Position numbers and translations under genes: made by a program. From Parabacteroides faecis (lineage in GTDB: Bacteria; Bacteroidota; Bacteroidia; Bacteroidales; Tannerellaceae): a stretch of DNA of 64,000 bases. The notes under the pieces are model-generated. The model worked only from the letters and a program-made list of their open reading frames with translations. It searched no databases and was not told the DNA's origin. Where the stretch lies: positions 1 through 64,000 of the forward strand of contig NZ_BMPB01000019.1 of the NCBI RefSeq assembly GCF_014647375.1, in the 5' to 3' direction. This document shows, one piece after another, positions 52,241-61,384 of this stretch. Every line of letters begins with the position of its first letter. The first letter of the stretch is position 1.

Positions 52241-53338
52241 TTACATCGTTTTAAACCTATATTCTGTTATATGGCTATATTTATTTGAACTATCTATCAA
52301 AACAGAAGGAAAAGCGGGTTGATTCGGAGCATCCGGATACCCTTGTGTTTCGATAGCAATCCCTGCACTTGCATAATAGGGGATTCCATCTTTCCCTATA
52401 TCCGTTCCATCCATAAAATAGCCGTTATACACCTGTACCGAGGGTTGATCAGTGTATATTTCAAGAATTCGACCGGAGGTTTCATCAGACAAACCGGCGG
52501 CGAAGTTCAATTCCTCCCCTTCCTTCCTATCCAAAGCATATGCCAGAGAGAAACCTTTCCCCTTTTGTATCTGCGAATGTTCCTCTGCCAAAGACGAGGC
52601 AATGGTTCGAGGCGAACGGAAATCGAGCAGAGTGCCGTCTACAGGCAGCAAGCTTCCCGTAGGAATCAATTCCCCGTCACAAGCGATGATGGCAGATGCA
52701 TTCAGGGTTAAATTATGGGATAAGACATTCTTCTTCACTGCAGGACCGGAGGATGATTGCAGGTTGAAAAAAGCATGATTTGTCAGGTTAACAGGAGTCA
52801 GACGATCGGTCGTTGCTTCGCATTCCATACGCAAACAGTTATTATTTTGCAATAGGTAAGTAACCTTTACTTGCAGGTTACCCGGATAACCCTCTTCCCC
52901 GCTTTGTGAATAAATGGAGAACTCGACAGCTTCCTCGCCGGCAGGAGTAAGAAATGAACGGGATTTCCAGAAACGATTGTGAAAAGCATCGATTCCACCG
53001 TGCAAATGATTACGGACAGGCTTGCCATAGGCATCGTTGGAAGCCAACAAATACTCCTGATCCCCCAACCGGAAACAAGCATTGCTGATTCTTCCGCAAA
53101 CACGGCCGACAATCGCTCCATGATACTGTTCACCTGCCATCCGGTAACCATCGAGGGTATCGAAACCAAGTACAATATCCCCCATGCAACCGTTACGGTC
53201 AGGTGCCCACATACTTACCCAACGGGCACCGTAATTCGTGAACTGGGCAACCAGTCCGTTACGATTCCTTAATGTAATCAATTCAGCGGCAAGAGTCGAT
53301 CCCCCACCGCTGAACGCTGATACAGATAGAATTTTCAT
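52241..53338 (-). CDS. galM: Aldose 1-epimerase (galactose mutarotase)
   Basis: This 365-aa protein interconverts alpha and beta anomers of galactose and related sugars. It has the GalM pattern: FTNYGARWVSMWAPDRNG, GRVCGRISNACF, RNHLHGG, TNHAFFNL, and a C-terminal ETQGYPDAPNQPAFPS with the catalytic Glu. No signal peptide is clear, so it is probably cytoplasmic. It is the last gene of the PUL and 18 bp after the alpha-galactosidase, fitting galactose release and use. Confidence 0.92.
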   Translation of the reverse strand: MKILSVSAFSGGGSTLAAELITLRNRNGLVAQFTNYGARWVSMWAPDRNGCMGDIVLGFDTLDGYRMAGEQYHGAIVGRVCGRISNACFRLGDQEYLLASNDAYGKPVRNHLHGGIDAFHNRFWKSRSFLTPAGEEAVEFSIYSQSGEEGYPGNLQVKVTYLLQNNNCLRMECEATTDRLTPVNLTNHAFFNLQSSSGPAVKKNVLSHNLTLNASAIIACDGELIPTGSLLPVDGTLLDFRSPRTIASSLAEEHSQIQKGKGFSLAYALDRKEGEELNFAAGLSDETSGRILEIYTDQPSVQVYNGYFMDGTDIGKDGIPYYASAGIAIETQGYPDAPNQPAFPSVLIDSSNKYSHITEYRFKTM

Positions 53339-53356
53339 ATTAAGAAGCTAGCTTTA

Positions 53357-55501
53357 TTATTGTTTCACAATTTTGAAGATACGGCTTTTGAAAGCTCCGT
53401 ACAATGGGAACTCGACTCCTATATTCATCAAGTGGCGACCTTTATAAAGTCCTTCCATCCCGTCAATCCGATAGGATGCTTCCGGTTCCAAACCGCGTAA
53501 TTTTACCTTTTTAGGGCGTTTCATCTCCGGGATTACATTATCAGGATACTCAGCCAGATTATAAACGAACAGGACAGATTCTGTCTTCGGCTTATTGACA
53601 AACTGTAGAACACTCCGGTTATTTTCATAAGGGGAAACCAAACGATAATGATCTCCTTTATGCACCGTTTCCCGTATCTCTTTATAAAGAGCTATCTTTT
53701 CACGGGCTGTTTCCTTCTCTTTATCGGTCCATTTCGTTATATCGTAGCCGACTCCCAACACCCCGCACATAGATACGTCAAACTTAAATTCCAGCGGATG
53801 CTTCTGACCGTGCCAGTCCTCTTGTGTCACCCAACTGATCATTGAATTGGAAGGGAACGCATTCAGGAAAGAATACTGTATGAATGTACGTTCCACCGGA
53901 TCGGTATTATCACTTGCCCAGCAGAAATCGGTACGTGCCATCATACCCAGGTCCACTCTTCCACCACCACCGGCACAGTTCTCAAACCATACTTCCGGAA
54001 ATTCGGCACGCAGCGTTTCTAACAGACGGTACAGGTTCTCGATATATTTAATACGGACCGCCCGCTGCTCGTCGGTCGGTGCAGACAGAAAACCCGGCTC
54101 AGTCAGTCCGCGGTTCATATCCCATTTTATGAATTTGATATTGTTTTCACGCAGCAAGGTAGAGAAACAGGTATATAAATATTGATAGACATCTTCGCGT
54201 GCCAGATTAAGCATCAACTGGTTACGTGTTTCATGCCGGGTCCGGTTCGGGTAATGGAATACCCAGTCAGGATGTTGGCGGTAGAGGTCGCTGTTCGGGT
54301 TTACCATCTCCGGTTCTATCCAAATACCGAAATCCAATCCCATAGCATTGATCTTGTCGATCATCGGTTGCAAACCGTTAGGGAATTTATTCTTATCGAC
54401 AGTCCAGTCACCTAAACCGCCTTTATCGTTCACACGACCTTTAAACCAGCCATCGTCGATTACAAAGACCTCTACACCCAGTTCTTTTGCAATTTTAGCC
54501 AAAGCCAGCTGATGTTCTTCATTTACATCAAAAGTCGTCGCATACCAGCTATTATACAAAACAGGACGAACCTGATCGCGATGGGAAGGATATAAGACCT
54601 TTTCGCGGGTAAAAGAAGCCAGATTTTGTGAAACACCCTCCATTCCACGGTTGGTATATCCGACCATCAGTTTAGGGGTTGTATAACTTTTTCCCGGCTG
54701 AAGGACCAGGAGTTGGTCCCAGAAATTAATACCTCCGGTCACCTGAACCTCGCCGGGAGCATATTTCTCGAAATCCATCCGCCAGTTCCCACTATACTGC
54801 AAGGAGCCAAACCAAACTTCTCCACAAGTCTCCTCCTGCTCGCCTTCCGGTCTTATCGCAAAGAAAGAAGAACCGTATGAACGCAGGTCTTTCGTCTGAA
54901 TCGTCTTCAGTCCCTGGGTCAGTTTCGTTACATTCATCTGATACTCATATCCCCATCTGCCGGACAAGTGTGTCAGTTCATAAGCATTTTTCGGTAGGAA
55001 AAAGGTACCGGATTGAACATTTTCAATGTCGATACTCCCTTTCTTTCCCGTGTTCTTTACCTCTATCCATTTTTCCAGCAGGTCATACTCCGGGAGAACA
55101 CGGATATATTCCGTTACTGCCAGCGGATAATATTTATCTTTCTGATGAATAGCCAAAGTGGTATATCCATCCTGCGTCAGGAGTTCCGCTCCGGTATAAG
55201 TCAGTTCAATATTCCTCACCCGGTCTTTGAAGACTGCTTCCAGCATCGGAGTGGTTGCCGAATAACCACCTCGCACCGTCACTTCTTCCCCTAACGGATA
55301 ACGAAGCATTTCCGGATCCTGACTTTTATCTCCGAAATAAAACATTCCTACCACGCCTCCTTCCGAAACCGCTATCCTATAGATAGACGATTCCGTTTCC
55401 AACGTCCATGATTTACCATCATTCCCGATACTGACAGGGTTTGTTTGAGCCTGTATAACTCCGGCTACAAAAAGAAACAACACAATAAAAGACTTTTTCA
55501 T
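53357..55501 (-). CDS. Alpha-galactosidase, GH36 family
   Basis: This secreted enzyme of 714 aa from the chosen start (720 aa from an ATG at 55519) releases alpha-linked galactose. It has a signal peptide (cleavage near VIQAQ), an N-terminal beta-sandwich and a TIM barrel with the nucleophile Asp in FIKWDMNRGLTEPGF and the acid/base Asp in DFCWASDNTDPVER. ENCAGGGGRVDLGMM is also typical of GH36. It is between two GH2 genes and galM in one PUL. A stem-loop lies upstream of it. Confidence 0.95.
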   Translation of the reverse strand: MKKSFIVLFLFVAGVIQAQTNPVSIGNDGKSWTLETESSIYRIAVSEGGVVGMFYFGDKSQDPEMLRYPLGEEVTVRGGYSATTPMLEAVFKDRVRNIELTYTGAELLTQDGYTTLAIHQKDKYYPLAVTEYIRVLPEYDLLEKWIEVKNTGKKGSIDIENVQSGTFFLPKNAYELTHLSGRWGYEYQMNVTKLTQGLKTIQTKDLRSYGSSFFAIRPEGEQEETCGEVWFGSLQYSGNWRMDFEKYAPGEVQVTGGINFWDQLLVLQPGKSYTTPKLMVGYTNRGMEGVSQNLASFTREKVLYPSHRDQVRPVLYNSWYATTFDVNEEHQLALAKIAKELGVEVFVIDDGWFKGRVNDKGGLGDWTVDKNKFPNGLQPMIDKINAMGLDFGIWIEPEMVNPNSDLYRQHPDWVFHYPNRTRHETRNQLMLNLAREDVYQYLYTCFSTLLRENNIKFIKWDMNRGLTEPGFLSAPTDEQRAVRIKYIENLYRLLETLRAEFPEVWFENCAGGGGRVDLGMMARTDFCWASDNTDPVERTFIQYSFLNAFPSNSMISWVTQEDWHGQKHPLEFKFDVSMCGVLGVGYDITKWTDKEKETAREKIALYKEIRETVHKGDHYRLVSPYENNRSVLQFVNKPKTESVLFVYNLAEYPDNVIPEMKRPKKVKLRGLEPEASYRIDGMEGLYKGRHLMNIGVEFPLYGAFKSRIFKIVKQ

Positions 55502-55563
55502 AAGCTTCATTCTAATCATTTAATAAAATGGGTTAATATATCTGTTTTTACTCACAAAGCAAA

Positions 55564-55617
55564 GGAACCGGCTCCCTGATCATGCGGTTCATACATATCA
55601 AAGGCAGAACCGGTTCC
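55564..55617. repeat. Inverted repeat between the GH2 and GH36 genes of the PUL
   Basis: GGAACCGGCTCC (55564-55575) and AGAACCGGTTCC (55606-55617) can pair over 12 bp in RNA, with two G-U pairs and a 30-base loop. It lies in the largest gap of the PUL, so it may attenuate or stabilise the transcript. Confidence 0.45.
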
Positions 55618-55654
55618 AATTATAATTTATACACGAAGTAACAAGCTAAAAATG

Positions 55655-58471
55655 TTATTTATACAAACCCTTTATTGCTTCAACCGTCACCACTTGTGAA
55701 GGATTGAAAGCATTGCTCTTCATATAATGAAGCAGACTATTTGCCAGCTGCCGGGCTTCAGGCCGTTTCTCCATCTCTGTTGTCAGGTCGGCACTACACA
55801 TCAACAACTTTCCTTTTCCTACTTTCATTTCTACGACCATACCAAAAGAACGGGCAGTAAACCAATCATCAATGATACGAACGATCGGTTTGATATCATC
55901 GCCAAGTTTTTTCAACGGAATAGCCTGACAGTGCGACATAGCATCCTGCCACTGGTAATCGCTATGGTAAGCAGTCGGGAACAAAGACAAAGCCGGATGT
56001 GACGGATCACATAAAATACCCAATGTATGAGGAGCTTGCCCGTTCGTCCACAACGTATTCCAGAAGATGGAAGAGAAACCGACAACTACAGAGTCTTTTC
56101 CTTCATTTCTCAGGTTACCGAATTGGGGAGTCAACAAAACTTTGCCTCCTTTATCCAGTACATCTAAAGCCTCTTTATCCAATACCGTGGCTATTTTCAC
56201 CTCTGCTGACTCCTCTCTGGTTTCCGGGTACACCCAAACATGCCAGTGATTTTTATAGTTTCCAACCAAAACTTCCAACAGATACTGAACGGGAACCTGC
56301 GTTTCCAACTTTTTATGAAGCTCACCCACTTTTGTCAATGTTCCGGTCGGAATTGTAGCAGTAAAGAAAGAGCCGGAATCAACGAGACCTCCATCCATAG
56401 AAGTCAGCTTCCAGGTCGTTTTAGCATTCGACAAATCATCTGCCGAATATTGAGCAATTTCGATTGAGGCTTCCAATGTCTCGCCACTATTCAATATGAA
56501 ACGATCCATACGTGCCAAAGGTACAACTTCATTGCAAAATTCACTGAATTCCAGAGAAGTCACATAACCTTTCGAACGCCAAAAAGGATTAAGTACCCCA
56601 ACCAGAGCCGTTCCTTGTCCTGGAAAATCGTGCAAATCAAGTAACTGGAAACCGCCAAAGCCCTTTGTCCGCAAAGCTGCTTCAATATCCGCCTTGTAAC
56701 AAAGCGCCTGCAATTTACCGGAAGCAAATAAGAAGCTATCCGCCAATGGCAGCAAACCATTTTCACGTAAACGATCTTCAAATATATCAAAGTTTTTCGC
56801 TTTCAGAACTCCTGTATACTGACTCCGCTCTTTAAGATCCGGATATACACACCATTGACCTATTTCATGACTAATAACCGGATGTGTCGCGGATATTCTG
56901 GAAGTCCAATCATAATTACTTCCCGGCTTTGTTGCATTTATAATACTTCCGATCCCTTCTCCCCATGCCTGAATACGTGGAGCTGGACTAGAATAATAAC
57001 AATGCCAGTCATTTTCCGGTATAGCCGGCCAACCGGCAGCTGTCGTACAGAGAAAACGTCTATCTTTCGCTTTCCAATGTTTAACAAAATCCGTCAGATA
57101 TTTCTCATGTCCATCTCCCGATGGTTCATTCCCGTAAGAGAAAAGGCAAAAAGAAGGATGATTTGCATATTCCTGTACAATACGTTCACTCTCATCCATT
57201 ACAAACCGGTCTATAGGTTTACCACTACCTACTTGAGCCCAGGCACCACATTCTACATAGAAATAGAAACCTAGCCGATCCGCAACATTAAAAGCGGCTT
57301 CAGGCGGGCACCAGGAATGGAAACGCAAATGGTTTAATCCATGCGCCCGACAAGTTTTCATAATCCGTTCCCATTCAGCCTCGTCTGTCGGAGGGAATCC
57401 GGTTTCCGGGAAAATACAGCACTCTAATGTACCCCTGAAAAAGACAGGGCGACCATTGATAGCAATCTGAGTTCCTTTGGTTGACAGTTCACGCATTCCA
57501 AATTGCTCCTCCATTTCGTCCTTGCCAGATTTTGTATCCAACTGAACATGGAGTGTATACAGATAAGGAGCAAACTCATCCCACAAACGTGGGTTATCCC
57601 CCATTGCATAAGAGACTTGAATTATATTCTTTCCTTTTCCCAGTTCACAGTTCTGACTAATAACAGGAAGGGTTTGAGAAGCGTCTGATCTAAGACAGGC
57701 CCGCAAATTAACTGCTCCTTTAAGAACCTTCTTATCCGCATTCTCGATCTGTATTTCTGCCAGTATTTTCTTTTCCTTTACCACAGGAACGATACGTACA
57801 GAAGAAATATAGGCTTTCGGTCTGGCTTCCAGCATAATTTCTCCAACCACCCCATTCCAGTTACTCTGCGTATTGTCGGATACACTATGAGCATCAGGTC
57901 CGGGATTAATATCTTTGATCCGGTTATCTACCCGGAGCGTAAAGGTATGTTCACCAGGTGTCAAAAAGGAAAGAACATACCGATGTGGAGTCGATAATGA
58001 GTTTTCCGAGCCGATTTGTTTGCCATCTACCCACAAAGTAGTCTCCCAATGACAACGTTCCATCGTAAACAGAATTTCTTTATGCTTCCAGTCAGCCGGA
58101 ATCACTACTTTCTTTTGATACCATGCAGCCCCGGAATAATATTTATCCGGCGATAACCAAAACACAACTTTCGTATCTTCAGGATGACGATATTTAGCAT
58201 ACGACGGACTCTCATACCAGGTACGGTTCCACATCGAACCGACCCAGGGAGTATTAACAGTGACAGGATTTCCTTTACCATTAGTATTCATAGAGCCTGG
58301 AAGAGTTATCTTATCTTTCAGATCACTGTTGTACCACATCTCTGATATTCCTCTGTCGCCAGGATCTTCTTTAAACTGCCAGGTTCCACTTAGCGACAGA
58401 CTTTCATTCTGAGCCAACAGGGTAGACAGGCTGAACGACAGTAATATAAATAAAAATAGTCTATTCTTCAT
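55655..58471 (-). CDS. GH2 family glycoside hydrolase, copy 1
   Basis: This 938-aa secreted enzyme has a signal peptide (LSTLLAQ, type I), a jelly-roll sugar-binding domain (about 25-215), an Ig-like domain, and a barrel starting near GRPVFFRGTLECCIFP. The likely acid/base is the Glu in YGNEPSG and the nucleophile the Glu in PVISHEIGQWCVYP. About 300 extra C-terminal residues include a segment resembling a class I glutamine-amidotransferase-like fold (VRIIDDWFTARSFGMVVEMKVGKGKLLMCSADL). The substrate is unknown; the setting suggests a galactose- or uronic-acid-bearing glycan. It is a paralogue of the next gene. Confidence 0.88.
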   Translation of the reverse strand: MKNRLFLFILLSFSLSTLLAQNESLSLSGTWQFKEDPGDRGISEMWYNSDLKDKITLPGSMNTNGKGNPVTVNTPWVGSMWNRTWYESPSYAKYRHPEDTKVVFWLSPDKYYSGAAWYQKKVVIPADWKHKEILFTMERCHWETTLWVDGKQIGSENSLSTPHRYVLSFLTPGEHTFTLRVDNRIKDINPGPDAHSVSDNTQSNWNGVVGEIMLEARPKAYISSVRIVPVVKEKKILAEIQIENADKKVLKGAVNLRACLRSDASQTLPVISQNCELGKGKNIIQVSYAMGDNPRLWDEFAPYLYTLHVQLDTKSGKDEMEEQFGMRELSTKGTQIAINGRPVFFRGTLECCIFPETGFPPTDEAEWERIMKTCRAHGLNHLRFHSWCPPEAAFNVADRLGFYFYVECGAWAQVGSGKPIDRFVMDESERIVQEYANHPSFCLFSYGNEPSGDGHEKYLTDFVKHWKAKDRRFLCTTAAGWPAIPENDWHCYYSSPAPRIQAWGEGIGSIINATKPGSNYDWTSRISATHPVISHEIGQWCVYPDLKERSQYTGVLKAKNFDIFEDRLRENGLLPLADSFLFASGKLQALCYKADIEAALRTKGFGGFQLLDLHDFPGQGTALVGVLNPFWRSKGYVTSLEFSEFCNEVVPLARMDRFILNSGETLEASIEIAQYSADDLSNAKTTWKLTSMDGGLVDSGSFFTATIPTGTLTKVGELHKKLETQVPVQYLLEVLVGNYKNHWHVWVYPETREESAEVKIATVLDKEALDVLDKGGKVLLTPQFGNLRNEGKDSVVVGFSSIFWNTLWTNGQAPHTLGILCDPSHPALSLFPTAYHSDYQWQDAMSHCQAIPLKKLGDDIKPIVRIIDDWFTARSFGMVVEMKVGKGKLLMCSADLTTEMEKRPEARQLANSLLHYMKSNAFNPSQVVTVEAIKGLYK

Positions 58472-58526
58472 TGTACATTATAATTTTACATCGATATTAT
58501 CCTATGAATATATAATCTTCAGAAAT

Positions 58527-61331
58527 TCACTTTACAAGTAAATTCTCTATCTGTTCAGGAGTAATCTCCTTCTGCGGATTAAAATGAGAAGATGCCATAT
58601 ATTCCAGGATGCTTTGTTTAAATTGAGCTGCTGATAATCTGTTATCCAAATCGGTATCCAGATCGATGCTGCAAACCATCAAATTACCTTTGCCTACTTT
58701 ACCCTCAAAAAGTACACCGAGTTTCCTGTTTTTAAACCAGTCGTCGATGACATAGACCAAAGGTCTGAAATCATGAGGAAAATCATCCATTACCATAGCA
58801 TTACAGCTTACAGCCAGATCTTTCCACTGAAAATCCGAATACCCGTCGTTAGGGAATGCCGCAAAAGCTGCATGAGCAGGATCACACAGGAAGCCTAAAG
58901 TCTGTGGGGGAACATTGTAAGTCCATGCTGTATTCCAGAAAATAGGAGTAAATGCAACCCGTATATCACCCCCTTTTTTCGGAGCTATCTTTCCATAAGA
59001 AAGAAACAAAACATTTTCTCCCTGATTCAACTTATCAATCGCCGTTTTATCCAGTTTATAAGTGATATAAGGCATTTTTTGTATTTCTTTCTTCCTGGCA
59101 GGATATACCCATATATTCCAACTATTAGCAATCTCTGTATTTTCTACATTCACCTTTAAGGTCAATTGGGTTGGGTCGGTAAAAGTATTCAGAGTAAATT
59201 CAATGCTACCTGCCTCTATCAGATTTCCAATAGGAAGATCATGTCTGAAAGAGCCGGATTTTACTACATTACCCTCTTTTGTCTCTACATTCCACAAGAT
59301 AGAGGCATCCAGTAAAGGTTTTTCTCCAAAATGAGCAAATTCTATATTCGCCTTAAATTGCTCGTTATTGTTCCATATGAGCTTAGGCATCCTTGCCAAA
59401 GGCACTGTTTGATTACAAAATTCGCTGTATTCTTTACCGTCTACATATCCTTTACTTTCCCAGAAAGGATTCAGCACTCCCACCAATGCCGTTCCCTGAC
59501 CAGGGAAATCATGTAAATCCAAGAGTTGAAATCCGGCAAAACCCGGAGTACGCAAAGCGGCTTCTATATCCATTTTATAACACAACGTCTGCAAACGACC
59601 GGAAGCATACAGAAACTTATCCGCCATGTCTCCCAGACCTTTTTCATTCAAGGTTTCTTTAAATATCTCAAAGTTCTTGGCTTTCAGTACACCTGTATAT
59701 TTATCTATCTCTTTAAAGTCAGGATATACACACCACTGGCCGACCTCATGGCTTACCACCGGCATATCCTCAAGAATACGTTCTCTGAAATCATAGTCGG
59801 TACGGGGAGTATAAACATTCAGGATATTATCTATACGTCCAATTCCTCCTATACGGGGTTTATCTGTATTATAATAATCTGCATCCGGAACCAAAGGCCA
59901 GCCACCGGCACTTGTATATAGTCTTCTGCCATCGTGTTGTTTCCAGTAAACAACCAAATCATTCAAATAATTGACTTGATTATTACCCGACGGTTCATTA
60001 CCATAGGCAAGCAGACAGAAAGAAGGATGGTTACCATATTCATTCAGGATACGGATACTTTCTTCTTTAATCCACTGATCTTGCTTGTTCCCATCGCCTA
60101 CAGAAGTCCATCCGCCGCACTCGACCTGAAGATATACCCCCATACTATCTGCAACATGAAATGCAGCAGCAGGCGGGCACCACGAATGGAAACGAACGTG
60201 ATTTAGACCGTAACTCTTGCAGGTTGCATAAATCTTTGCCCAATACTCATTATCCATCGCCGGATAACCAGTTTTGGGGAAAACGCAACATTCCAATGTT
60301 CCGCGAAGGAAGATAGGACGACCATTAATATCAAAATGGGTACCATTCGCTTTGAGTTCGCGAAAACCGAAATTTACATCTTTTCTGTTAACCCCATCCC
60401 GGGAAGACAAAACAGCCTGTAAACGGTACACATTCGGCGTAAATTCTGACCATAATTTGACATTATCTTTCCATTCAATGGTTGTTTCCACACAATTTCC
60501 GGCATTGGCCTCGATATCTATTTCTTTTTCCAATATAGATTGGCCTTCGAAAAGAACATTCAATGCCAAACGGGAACCTGCGGGTTTTCCATCCATGTAA
60601 ACCTTGACGGTAGCCTTCTTTGCCTTTGCATCCGGATACACTTGTATATGATCGATGGCTAAAGCAGGTAGAGCCTGCATTTTTATCTCACCTATAACTC
60701 CGTTCCAGTTTGTCTGAGTGTGGTCAGAGACACTGTGAGCATTGGAACCGACATCTATATGTACACGATTATCCACTCTCAAAGACAATAAATGCTTGCC
60801 GGGAGCCAAAGAATTTATCAAATACCTATGAGGTACCTGAAGTGCATCTTGATGGCTTATTTTATTCCCGTCGATATATAAGGAAGTTTCCCAGTGGGTA
60901 CGCTCAAATTCCAATAAAATACGTTTGTCGCTCCATGATTCCGGTATCTCAATCTCTTTTTGATACCATGCAACGCCTACATAATATTTATCAGGATTCA
61001 ACCAGAACGGAACTTTTATATTGCCTGGTTCACGGTATTTTGCATACTCATCGGCTGTATACCAGGATTTATCCACTACAGAACCAGTCCATTGAGTATG
61101 AATACTGACATCATCACCTTTTCCTTGTTCCTGTAAAGATCCCGGCAACTGAACTTTGTCCGAAAGTTCTTTCATCTGCCATTGTTCACTGACCCCGATA
61201 TCATCGGGGTCAAGTGCGAACTTCCACTCTCCTGCCAGAGAAAGCTCTGAAGGAGAGTTATTACAAGAAACTAAAGCTAATAATGTAGATACCAGCAGAT
61301 AAAATATAGATTTTATATTCTTCTTTTTCAT
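58527..61331 (-). CDS. GH2 family glycoside hydrolase, copy 2 (lipoprotein)
   Basis: This 934-aa paralogue of copy 1 is alignable from the sugar-binding domain to the C-terminus (TQTNWNGVIGEIKMQ and YGNEPSGNN occur in both). It differs in having a lipoprotein signal peptide (lipobox LALVSC, C23), so it is probably anchored in the outer membrane, while copy 1 is soluble. The catalytic Glu residues are conserved (YGNEPSG, MPVVSHEVGQWCVYP). The two genes are separated by 55 bp. Division of labour between surface and periplasm is likely. Confidence 0.88.
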   Translation of the reverse strand: MKKKNIKSIFYLLVSTLLALVSCNNSPSELSLAGEWKFALDPDDIGVSEQWQMKELSDKVQLPGSLQEQGKGDDVSIHTQWTGSVVDKSWYTADEYAKYREPGNIKVPFWLNPDKYYVGVAWYQKEIEIPESWSDKRILLEFERTHWETSLYIDGNKISHQDALQVPHRYLINSLAPGKHLLSLRVDNRVHIDVGSNAHSVSDHTQTNWNGVIGEIKMQALPALAIDHIQVYPDAKAKKATVKVYMDGKPAGSRLALNVLFEGQSILEKEIDIEANAGNCVETTIEWKDNVKLWSEFTPNVYRLQAVLSSRDGVNRKDVNFGFRELKANGTHFDINGRPIFLRGTLECCVFPKTGYPAMDNEYWAKIYATCKSYGLNHVRFHSWCPPAAAFHVADSMGVYLQVECGGWTSVGDGNKQDQWIKEESIRILNEYGNHPSFCLLAYGNEPSGNNQVNYLNDLVVYWKQHDGRRLYTSAGGWPLVPDADYYNTDKPRIGGIGRIDNILNVYTPRTDYDFRERILEDMPVVSHEVGQWCVYPDFKEIDKYTGVLKAKNFEIFKETLNEKGLGDMADKFLYASGRLQTLCYKMDIEAALRTPGFAGFQLLDLHDFPGQGTALVGVLNPFWESKGYVDGKEYSEFCNQTVPLARMPKLIWNNNEQFKANIEFAHFGEKPLLDASILWNVETKEGNVVKSGSFRHDLPIGNLIEAGSIEFTLNTFTDPTQLTLKVNVENTEIANSWNIWVYPARKKEIQKMPYITYKLDKTAIDKLNQGENVLFLSYGKIAPKKGGDIRVAFTPIFWNTAWTYNVPPQTLGFLCDPAHAAFAAFPNDGYSDFQWKDLAVSCNAMVMDDFPHDFRPLVYVIDDWFKNRKLGVLFEGKVGKGNLMVCSIDLDTDLDNRLSAAQFKQSILEYMASSHFNPQKEITPEQIENLLVK

Positions 61332-61384
61332 ATTACTTATTTAAGATTCGAATCAATATAACATCATTCCAACTACTTCAAACC

